A stretch of DNA of 64,000 bases, from assembly GCF_006542765.1 (NCBI RefSeq), contig NZ_SKCD01000001.1:124001-188000 (forward strand). Reading direction: 5' to 3'. Position numbers and translations under genes: made by a program. The notes under the pieces were generated by a model. It was not told the origin of the DNA and searched no databases. It saw only the letters and a program-made list of their open reading frames with translations. This document shows positions 45,401 to 52,350 of this stretch, piece by piece (position 1 is the stretch's first letter; the number at the start of each line of letters is the position of its first letter). The DNA is from Paenibacillus luteus (GTDB lineage: Bacteria; Bacillota; Bacilli; Paenibacillales; Paenibacillaceae).

Positions 45401-48400
45401 CAGATCGTATCAAAGGCTTATGCGCCATACGTGCAGCGCTGCTGGATGTCATCGAAATTCAATCGCGTGAATACGGTTATGAGGTAAATGAACTTGAAGT
45501 AGCTCAATTTAGATTAAATCATAGTTATGACCGTTTTGTTCATCAGAATGGAGCCATTAACGATCGAGCCAATACTTCTGCTTTTGCTGATGATGACCAA
45601 CTTCCTCTTTTGCGCTCTATTGAAGACTTCACAGCAGATAAAACCTGGATAAAAGCTGCTATTTTTAGTCGTCCAACCATTCGAGTCAACTCCTTGCCAG
45701 AACATACAGACAATCCGCTTGAAGCCTTGCAAATCTGCTTAAACCACCGATTACGCATCGACCTCCCATATATCGCCCATCTATGTGGAAAAACAACCGA
45801 TGAAGCGCGGGAGGCGCTTGGCGAACGCATATTTCAAAATCCGCAATCCTATACAGGAGAGGTAGATGAAGGCTGGGAACTGGACGAGGAATACTTGTCA
45901 GGCAACGTCAAAGACAAGCTCGCCTATGCCACACTCAAAGCGCAAGAGTTCCCGGATGTATTCCAGCGAAACGTCGCCGCGCTCACTCGTGTCCAGCCTG
46001 CTCCGCTGTTGCCTGGAGACATCGACTTCCGCATTGGTAGCCCCTGGATTCCGGTCAAAGTATATCGGGCTTTTATGTATGAAACATTCGGAACAGCTAA
46101 AATTATGCAGGATTCACAGACCATTGATGTAGATTATCTCGAATACACCAATACTTGGCGTGTATCCGGCAAATCTGTGGAAAGAGGCTCCATTAAAGTT
46201 AACCAGACCTTCGGTACCGGGAGAGCCAACGCTTATGAGATTTTTGAAAGCAGCCTTAATCTGCAAAGTATCACGGTGCGTGATCCAGTCACATATCTGG
46301 ATGCAAACGGTAATGAACAGATCAAGTATGTAGTCAATGCCAAGGAAACGATGATTGCCCGATCCAAACAACAACAGATGAAAGAAGCATTCGCCTCCTG
46401 GCTCTTTCAAGACAAGACAAGAGCCGATACACTGCTCTCTATTTATAATGATAAATTCAACACGATTCGTCCGCGCACCTATGAAGGCGAACATTTGGTA
46501 TTTCAAGGCATGAATCAGGAAATGAGTCTACGCAAACACCAAAAAGATGTAGCTGCCCGCATTATTTACTCGGGTACAGCACTTATGGCTCATGAAGTCG
46601 GTGCTGGCAAAACGGCAGCTATGATTGCAGCCGGAATGTATTTGAAACGGATTGGTGCAGTTCACAAGCCATTATATTGCGTACCTAATCACTTGACGGA
46701 GCAATGGGCAAACGAATTTTTACGCTTTTTCCCCTCTGCTAATGTCTTAGTGACCACGAAAAAGGATTTTAGCTTAGCTAACCGGCAGCGTTTCGTTTCC
46801 AAAATTGCAATGGGCAATTACGATGCTGTTATTATCGGTCATTCACAGTTCGAGAAAATCCCCATTTCCCGTGATCGTCAAGAGCAGCTCCTGCAAGTTG
46901 AAATCCGCAATGTCTCCCATATGATTAACCAAATGAAAAAAGAAAAAGGCGATAACTGGAGCATTAAGCAAATGGTTGTGTTTGAAAACAACTTAAAATC
47001 CCGCCTGGAACGGTTGATGAATGAAAGCAAGAAGGACGACCTGCTTACCTTTGAACAGCTTGGCGTGGATATGCTATTTGTCGATGAAGCTCATGCCTAT
47101 AAAAACTGCTTCACCTTTACCAAAATGCGTAATGTAGCCGGAATTGGCAAGTCCAGCAGCCAGCGAGCTACCGATATGCTGCTGAAATGCCAATACTTGC
47201 AGGAGATGAATCAAGGGCGCGGGGTCATATTTGCCACAGGAACACCTATTAGCAACAGCATGTCCGAGATGTATGTCATGCAGCGATTTCTACAACCTCA
47301 TTTGCTCCAAAAGCTAGGACTCAACTTTTTCGATAATTGGGCGGCAACATTTGGCGAGGTTGTTTCCTCGCTGGAGATTACACCCGAAGGCAGCGGCTAC
47401 CGTATGAAATCCCGTTTTGCCAAGTTTCATAATTTACCAGAACTGATGAGCATGTTTCGACTCGTTGCCGATATTCAAACTGCCGATATGCTAAAGCTCC
47501 CTGTTCCACGGCTAGAGGGCGATAAAGCTAGTGTAGTGGTCAGTAACCGCTCCCTCTACCAAGAGCAGATGATGGATGAGTTTGTTGAACGAGCCGAAAA
47601 AATTCGCAACAATGAGGTCGATGCCAAAGAAGACAACATGCTGAAGTTGACCAATGAAGCCAAACTGATGTCCATTGATCCACGTCTAGTACATGAGGAT
47701 GCCCCTGCCGATCCGATGTCTAAATTGAATCTTTGCATTACTAACGTTTTTGATATTTGGCAGGAAACGCAGGCTAATCAACTAACTCAAGTAATTTTCA
47801 GTGATAGCGGCACTCCAAAACCAGGGCATTTCAATGTATATGATGAAATGAAATCCCAATTGGTGCTTCGTGGTATCCCGGAGCAGGAAATCGCCTTTAT
47901 CCATGATGTAAATACAGACGCAGCACGAGAAGCTTTATTTGAGCAGGTACGCCGCGGCGAAGTCCGCATCCTGTTAGGCTCCACGCAAAAAATGGGAACT
48001 GGGACGAATATACAATCTAAACTTATCGCTGCTCATCATATTGACTGTCCATGGCGTCCTTCCGACATTATCCAGCGCGATGGCCGCATTCTACGGCAAG
48101 GCAACCAAAATGGAACAGTGCAAATTTTCCGCTATGTAACCAAAGGAACCTTTGACTCATATTTGTGGCAAATTCAAGAGCAAAAGCTGCGCTATATTTC
48201 GCAAGTCATGACAGGCAAAAGCATTTCTCGCTCCTGTCAGGATGCTGACGAAACCGTATTATCTGCAGCGGAGGTAAAAGCTGTTGCGGTGGGCAACCCG
48301 ATGCTGGCCGAGAAGATGGAAGTAGACAACGAAGTCATACGCCTCAAGCTGCTTAAGACAAACTGGCATAACGAGCAAGTTATGCTGGAACGGCAGCTTA

Positions 48401-49014
48401 GTCAGCATTACCCGCAAGTGTTAGCTTCTTGCGCAGAAAAGCTGGAGAAATATCAGGCAGATTGGAAACTTGCTGAACTGCACCAGCTTCAGGAGTTCTC
48501 CATTACCTTGGATCGCACGGTTTATAGCGAACGTCCCCAAGCAGGAGAAGTGCTACTGCTCTTATCCAAAATCACTGAACTGGAACATCAGGCTGTAAAG
48601 GTTGGCCAATTCAAAGGATTTGATATTTCCCTGTCTCGCCCCGGTTTTGAACATGTAAATATCTATCTAGGGGGAGCAGCAACCTACATGGTTGAGCTTG
48701 GAGATTCAGCTCTGGGCAATATAAGCAGGCTGGAGAATCTGCTGGAGAAAATACCTAACAGGATCGAGGCAACCAAACAACAGCAGCAAGATACTTTCCA
48801 TCAGATCGAAACAGCGAAGAAAGAAATTGGGAAGCCCTTTGAATTTGAAGGTCGACTGAATCAACATGTGGTGCGGCAGTCTGAGATTAATTCATCACTA
48901 GAGTTTCAGGAGTTGCAAGGACAGGATCAAATTGTAGAGGAGGTAGACACGGAAAAACAAGTCTCAATGAATGAAGAAGCGGTCAAATCGGAAAATGCGG
49001 GGCCAGAAGTTTAG
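42406..49014 (+). CDS. Giant ICE protein: ArdC-like, N6-methylase-like and SNF2-type helicase domains
   Basis: A 2202-residue protein. Residues about 1-80 form an ArdC-like DNA-binding module (YSFDNSLLIYAQRPDA, LGRYVRKGEKSIAV). A low-complexity Ser/Thr/Gly/Pro stretch at about 243-395 coincides with an overprinted gene. The methylase-like domain (about 580-880) has motif I LLEPSMGSGNFF and motif IV SNIPFH in place of NPPY/F. The helicase (about 1375-1965) has AHEVGAGKTAAM, FVDEAHAYKN, GTPISNSMSEMY and QRDGRILRQGNQNG. A coiled C-terminus follows. Such proteins are conserved in Firmicutes ICEs and thought to protect or process transferred DNA; activity of the methylase part is doubtful. An AAAGGAGAG site precedes the ATG. 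Confidence 0.9.
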   Translation: MSRIQPLRHLYTTTIHDITSSGDNWQQYLHFAASIYKYSFDNSLLIYAQRPDAAMLAPLSLWNQLGRYVRKGEKSIAVCDFQQNSPTLSHLFDVTQTTGKQPPSLWNLKQLNPDELAGRLTSYDTLNLTEAISQLVHSKIHSSWNEWLQDIEHDIHDHFLGRIPVLGLEQHMGDLIEDSVRYLIHHRCQLPEPNLTDFSTITHFDTLPLAARLGYQVNTHARSLLTDIARYVKIMEQERNHAHESSQQNNPDIPRSRRIAVSEPANLERSDNRSTAFGQIWTAGTESFAESSPATFSDSSNGRQSDEENASGRKGSTGTDGTIDRSTSTPSAPATDGRYIGTDTPPEPDQIDSGGTGHERHHSETTVTKASVPSPTSTEPPSSGSFFMPEKEASTSEIRNGEDILAYLIVSNKSSWATKQRIYQFVVDNHPVKSTELISLLKSLYVISGARGDFENGLVGYGFDGKGVTVSWKDTNGSHEEHFKWKKFSDTLLQLIAEGRYDEHAAPFPPVEPEWTLFNYANEQAEFKDDFKEPELQNNNPDHDNGRQQSVQSQSSSTESMDANATSTPDIQQPILAAANYRFHAELSPYVSGPKSKYKRNVEAIRLLKQLESEQGQATADEQYILAGYVGWGGLANAFHPTANGWETEYAELKQLLDEDEYAAARNSTITAFYTEQSLIQSIHTTLQRFGLSNGAGRRLLEPSMGSGNFFSIVPPEWENAELHGVELDSLTGRISRQLYPKANIHIQGFETIDWREQRFDAMFSNIPFHIIRIHDRRYTSSHYIHDYFFIRSLDLLKPGGMLAFIVSKGTMDKRDSSVRQILAQKAELIGMVRLPNTTFQSLAGATVTTDIVFLQKRESPLPLTQADMPEWIDVGETLDGVPVNRYYLSHPEMLLGQMQWDRGMYGAEKTSACIPHEGLPLLPALEQALGTLQARFPELPNSAQTQNNNTSLLLDEEEQQAREAPPGTKNFTFIVEQERISFCENGILLPQDIKGKKADRIKGLCAIRAALLDVIEIQSREYGYEVNELEVAQFRLNHSYDRFVHQNGAINDRANTSAFADDDQLPLLRSIEDFTADKTWIKAAIFSRPTIRVNSLPEHTDNPLEALQICLNHRLRIDLPYIAHLCGKTTDEAREALGERIFQNPQSYTGEVDEGWELDEEYLSGNVKDKLAYATLKAQEFPDVFQRNVAALTRVQPAPLLPGDIDFRIGSPWIPVKVYRAFMYETFGTAKIMQDSQTIDVDYLEYTNTWRVSGKSVERGSIKVNQTFGTGRANAYEIFESSLNLQSITVRDPVTYLDANGNEQIKYVVNAKETMIARSKQQQMKEAFASWLFQDKTRADTLLSIYNDKFNTIRPRTYEGEHLVFQGMNQEMSLRKHQKDVAARIIYSGTALMAHEVGAGKTAAMIAAGMYLKRIGAVHKPLYCVPNHLTEQWANEFLRFFPSANVLVTTKKDFSLANRQRFVSKIAMGNYDAVIIGHSQFEKIPISRDRQEQLLQVEIRNVSHMINQMKKEKGDNWSIKQMVVFENNLKSRLERLMNESKKDDLLTFEQLGVDMLFVDEAHAYKNCFTFTKMRNVAGIGKSSSQRATDMLLKCQYLQEMNQGRGVIFATGTPISNSMSEMYVMQRFLQPHLLQKLGLNFFDNWAATFGEVVSSLEITPEGSGYRMKSRFAKFHNLPELMSMFRLVADIQTADMLKLPVPRLEGDKASVVVSNRSLYQEQMMDEFVERAEKIRNNEVDAKEDNMLKLTNEAKLMSIDPRLVHEDAPADPMSKLNLCITNVFDIWQETQANQLTQVIFSDSGTPKPGHFNVYDEMKSQLVLRGIPEQEIAFIHDVNTDAAREALFEQVRRGEVRILLGSTQKMGTGTNIQSKLIAAHHIDCPWRPSDIIQRDGRILRQGNQNGTVQIFRYVTKGTFDSYLWQIQEQKLRYISQVMTGKSISRSCQDADETVLSAAEVKAVAVGNPMLAEKMEVDNEVIRLKLLKTNWHNEQVMLERQLSQHYPQVLASCAEKLEKYQADWKLAELHQLQEFSITLDRTVYSERPQAGEVLLLLSKITELEHQAVKVGQFKGFDISLSRPGFEHVNIYLGGAATYMVELGDSALGNISRLENLLEKIPNRIEATKQQQQDTFHQIETAKKEIGKPFEFEGRLNQHVVRQSEINSSLEFQELQGQDQIVEEVDTEKQVSMNEEAVKSENAGPEV
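43133..43507 (+). CDS. tnpV: TnpV-like protein overprinted within the helicase gene
   Basis: A complete 124-residue frame, offset by one base from the helicase frame. It contains TLTYHEVDGLLYPNLQI, LGKFGRLALNHLRNHHPQRF and a C-terminus HLNQIKSTAEELVMNDIIL. This is the full pattern of TnpV proteins of Tn4451-type elements. AGGAAAGGAACC gives a ribosome site before the ATG. In this same stretch the helicase frame is low-complexity and disorder-like, which is what an overprinted frame would show. TnpV function is not established. Confidence 0.8.
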   Translation: MNHPNKTTLTYHEVDGLLYPNLQISNEATTDQQPLGKFGRLALNHLRNHHPQRFQILQMEGNLMKKMHQVEREALERMEQLTDQLLRPQPLPQTDDTLERTRHLNQIKSTAEELVMNDIILKPR

Positions 49015-49129
49015 GTGAAACAAGAATACGTATGTTATTTTTAAATGTATCAAGATAATATCTGGAATATTTTGAAAGGGTTGAGTGTTTCATAGAAACA
49101 AAGAATTGAAAAATTCAGAAAAAGAAAGT

Positions 49130-49443
49130 TATGTTGTTGAGATGGGAGAATCTGCGTTAGGAAATATCTCCCGAATAGAGAATATAATTGAGAAAATATC
49201 CACTTTTTTTAAATTAGTTGAAGAAAAAACATTTTAGACCAACTTAAAATAGCCAAAAATGAAGTCAAACAGTCTTTTGAATTTAACAACCAGTTACAAG
49301 CTTTGGTCTCGCGGCAATCTGAAATTAATTCCGCTCTAGAGTTTGAGGATTCATTGTACATTGAAGCGATTGTTGATGATCCGAATATTGAAAATGAGCA
49401 ATCTTCCAATGAAATGAATAAAGAATTGGAAAGAGAAATATAA
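49130..49443 (+). pseudogene. Decayed second copy of the helicase C-terminus
   Basis: The first piece reads YVVEMGESALGNISRIENIIEKIS, matching the intact gene's YMVELGDSALGNISRLENLLEKIP. After a frameshift a second piece follows, with QLKIAKNEVKQSFEFNNQLQALV, then SRQSEINSALEFED. That parallels the intact TAKKEIGKPFEFEGRLNQHVVRQSEINSSLEFQE, and the frame ends at 49443. It is diverged at DNA level, so it comes from a related element, not from a recent duplication. Confidence 0.85.
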
Positions 49444-49524
49444 AACCCTTCTTAATGGGAAGGGTCTTTAGTACTCTTTAAATTGTATCCGTCCATCATT
49501 ATCATGATACTACTTACCACGGGT

Positions 49525-50229
49525 TTACTCGTATCTAGATATTCTATCATTATTTTTGGGAGATGGTTTATTCCTCAAAATTAACTCTATTGTTTCTTCG
49601 TAGTCAACTCTTCTAGTCTCCTTAATTGACAAGAGAATTTCTTCATATGTTTGTAATTCATTTTTGTATTCTTGCAGCTTTAAGTATTGGATTTTATATG
49701 CGTATAGATAGTGTCTAATAAGTAAAAGATATATTCCGAACAATGCGTATCCTAAATAAACTAAACCGTCTTTGTAATTGATGTTAAGTCCTATGTAGGG
49801 GAGTTTTTCAGTTAACATTTTCAAATCATTATTACTTATTACTAATCCCCAAAAAAAGATAATGAAAGGAACAGGTGATGTATACTTAACAAACTCAATT
49901 TTTTTATCGCATAATTCTAGAAAAACCTCATTCATTCCAATAGCGTTCTTAAATTTAGCTATCGGATACTTCGAGCGTTCTTTTATAATTTGAATATGGT
50001 CTCCCTGATTTAGATAATCTAATAATCTTGAATAATCAATGTAAAAAGAGTAAGCAAGGTATAAAACTAATAACCATTTAAGATGTTTAGAATATTCAAA
50101 TAGTACTACTGGAAGATAGTGATTACCAATGTAGTATATAATAATAAGGAGAATTACTGTTACCGACGTTGACTTTAACGTGGAAAAAAAAGCATACTTC
50201 CTATTTTGCGAAATACTTTTTAGACTCAT
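49525..50229 (-). CDS. AT-rich multi-span membrane protein
   Basis: A 234-residue protein with four hydrophobic segments (about 20-40, 49-66, 115-132 and 155-173). A basic/acidic soluble segment between spans two and three and a charged C-terminal coil (ELQTYEEILLSIKETRRVDYEETIELIL) are also present. An AAGGAGG-type ribosome site precedes the ATG. No family is recognised. It lies 27 bases downstream of another membrane-protein gene in the same direction, forming a cassette in the ICE cargo. Confidence 0.7.
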   Translation of the reverse strand: MSLKSISQNRKYAFFSTLKSTSVTVILLIIIYYIGNHYLPVVLFEYSKHLKWLLVLYLAYSFYIDYSRLLDYLNQGDHIQIIKERSKYPIAKFKNAIGMNEVFLELCDKKIEFVKYTSPVPFIIFFWGLVISNNDLKMLTEKLPYIGLNINYKDGLVYLGYALFGIYLLLIRHYLYAYKIQYLKLQEYKNELQTYEEILLSIKETRRVDYEETIELILRNKPSPKNNDRISRYE

Positions 50230-50256
50230 ATAATCCTCCTTGCAATATTGATATAG

Positions 50257-50862
50257 TTATCTTCTTAATAGCTTTTTTAAGGTTGTCTTAACATTCTTCA
50301 CGACCTTACTTTCTCTTCTGTTTTTCTTAATAACCACTTCTTTAAACATCATCATTATAGCAAAGACAATAGTTGTCATACCTAGTAAAAACAAGCCATA
50401 ATAAATATTCCACCATTTGGGCACCAATTCTAGAGGTACAATTAAATGCGCAATTGTAAAATAAAGAACAATCGCACTACTCCAAAACAAAAATACAGAT
50501 AGATGGTATACGATTCTAAATAGACTTCCTAAAACTACAAAGATAGGATTATTAAATGTATCACTTACAAACTGTTTATGATCCTCATAGATAATATCAT
50601 GAGCATCCCAGTATTCATTTTCGACCATAAGATAAAGTTCCTTAATCATATCCAACAATTCACGTTCGTTTACCCTGTTGTTTTCTTGTTTATAATTTAA
50701 ATGAGCTCCTTTCAACTTATAAAAGTAATCTAATACAAACGATGAAGCAATATATCGAATTTTCGATTCTTTTCCTGAGTATTCTTGTACGAAGGAATCA
50801 ATCAATGTCAGCTTCTGCGGTTTCTCGTCAATCATCATAATGTTAGACAGCAATTCAAACAT
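50257..50862 (-). CDS. AT-rich two-span membrane protein
   Basis: A 201-residue protein. A soluble N-terminal half (about 1-100, with EYWDAHDIIYEDHKQFVSDTF) is followed by a hydrophobic region of two or three spans (about 105-165) and a strongly basic tail ending KTTLKKLLRR. No family is recognised. A soluble sensor-like part linked to a membrane part is common in abortive-infection effectors, but that is only an analogy. Confidence 0.65.
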   Translation of the reverse strand: MFELLSNIMMIDEKPQKLTLIDSFVQEYSGKESKIRYIASSFVLDYFYKLKGAHLNYKQENNRVNERELLDMIKELYLMVENEYWDAHDIIYEDHKQFVSDTFNNPIFVVLGSLFRIVYHLSVFLFWSSAIVLYFTIAHLIVPLELVPKWWNIYYGLFLLGMTTIVFAIMMMFKEVVIKKNRRESKVVKNVKTTLKKLLRR

Positions 50863-50880
50863 TGGAGAATAAACTTCATT

Positions 50881-51009
50881 TTAGCTATTACTCAACTCTT
50901 TAAGAAATGCTTCTCTTTTTTTTGCACGACGATTAAATTGATAGCCTATATAGGCTGTTATTAATGCAATAATAATGACCGATATTTCTACTCCAAAAAT
51001 CTCCAGAAT
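50881..51009 (-). CDS. Small single-span membrane peptide, non-ATG start
   Basis: A 42-residue frame (LEIFGVEISVIIIALITAYIG... to LKELSNS) has one membrane span and a basic tail (RRAKKREAF). No ATG is in frame; GTGAGG lies six bases before an ATT codon at 51007-51009, and CTG is the next candidate. It ends 18 bases before the two-span protein gene starts, in the same direction, so it is probably the first gene of this membrane cassette. Confidence 0.45.
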   Translation of the reverse strand: MLEIFGVEISVIIIALITAYIGYQFNRRAKKREAFLKELSNS

Positions 51010-51042
51010 GTATTACCTCACTTCATTAATTGGCATACAAAT

Positions 51043-51306
51043 TCAATTTGTGTTTATATCTGCAATGTTTCTAACATCAAAATTAGCATTCTGCAGCAGT
51101 TGATAAAAATCAGAGATACTATTATTTGATTGAGGTCTTACCTGAATATTCCCTAAACGTAATAATTCTCTTGAAGCACTAAAGGTATAGAAACACTGTT
51201 TCTTTGCCCGCGATAGCGCAACAAAGAATGCACACATATCCGCGAGTATTTGGGTTTGAAAACTCCAGAAGGCATCATCTTCTAAACTTTGATATTTGCA
51301 TAACAA
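51043..51306 (-). pseudogene. C-terminal remnant of a UvrD-type helicase
   Basis: An 87-residue frame carries CAFFVALSRAKKQCFYTFSA, the conserved VA-x-SRAK motif VI of UvrD/Rep-type 3'-5' helicases, close to its C-terminal end. All upstream domains are missing and the preceding sequence has no open frame on this strand. Stand-alone UvrD-like helicases of this kind are common in defence systems (for example GajB of Gabija), which fits the location, but the fragment is too short to assign. Confidence 0.65.
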
Positions 51307-51505
51307 TTAACCTTCTCAGCATGATGTCTTCTTAAAACTACACTGGAATAACTTTATAAACATGAAACTTCCATACTAAATTATGAGACTAAAATACTAA
51401 TTTCGACAAATCCTTGGTTATCCCTTTTTCAAATACTAAATATAATTAGGGATCGTTTAAAAGATTTTCTTGAATGCATCAAATCACATAACATAACTAC
51501 TAAAA

Positions 51506-52151
51506 ATGAACACCCGCCAAGCCCGTTATACGAATCGATGTGACAACAAGGTTGAAGTTCATTTTGATCCAAACGCTGCCAACCTCATACTTGTTGAGCC
51601 CCCTCAATATTGGTCAAAATTCAATCCATCAACTTTTATGGATCAACTGCCGCACACTCTGCTTGTATCAATTAAAAAGAACACCACCGCCTCCTTCCTA
51701 TAGATAAAACGCCTAACTATAAGCGCACAGCATGGTAACTTATTCATATCCGGTCCAAAATTGCCTAGTAAATGATCTACCAAAAAATAATGTATCAGCA
51801 GGACATGATCGAAAATTGTACCTTTGTCAGAACGATCAAAGCAGAACAGCCAAATACTGCTCCCTACTGGGCACCAAATCAAACCGTCATTTCAAGTAGG
51901 ATCGGACTATTCGGATAAAAGCTTTTCTCTTCAGACAGTCGGAAGCAGCCAAAAGGTTTACGTATGTGAAATTCCCATTGATGTAATGAATCACGTTTCC
52001 CTTTCGTAAGGATGGGAGAGCCAATAATAGAGTATCTCTTAACTTGCTTATCAAATGTATCCTCGAACATATTCTATGTCACCACAGCATCCATGAAATC
52101 ATTTTCTACTTAGATTACTACCAAAATGTCACCTTAAAAGACGGCGGAAAC
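51506..52151 (+). pseudogene. Decayed second copy of the DUF3991/Toprim gene
   Basis: Pieces in several frames align in order with the intact gene at 57955-58950. PIDKTPNYKRTAW followed by LIHIR matches PNKAPNYSRTAWYLINIR. TAKYCSLLGTKSNRHFK matches TPKYCSMRGTNPERMFK. ILCHHSIHEIIFYLDYYQNVTLKDGG matches FLSRHSIQEIIFCLDNDYTATFKDGS. Stops and frameshifts are frequent, so it is inactive. The 5' limit is unclear. Confidence 0.8.
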
Positions 52152-52154
52152 GCA

Positions 52155-52182
52155 AAAAACTGCTCTGTCCAGAGCAGTTTTT
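52155..52182. terminator. Bidirectional terminator
   Basis: AAAAACTGCTCT pairs with AGAGCAGTTTTT, with T/A runs on both sides, right after the decayed Toprim copy. The 168 bases beyond, up to the helicase stop, are AT-rich and show nothing else. Confidence 0.8.
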
Positions 52183-52350
52183 GAAAAGCATATTTCTTTT
52201 TCTTATTCGACATATCACATGAGTGGTAATGGCGATATTTAAAATCTTCCTAAAGCACCCCTAAAATTAACATTCTAAATATAATTCTCATTCAAATTAC
52301 ATTATGCTAGACACTAAATTTTTATATATTTTGTAACGTGGAGCTAGTAA

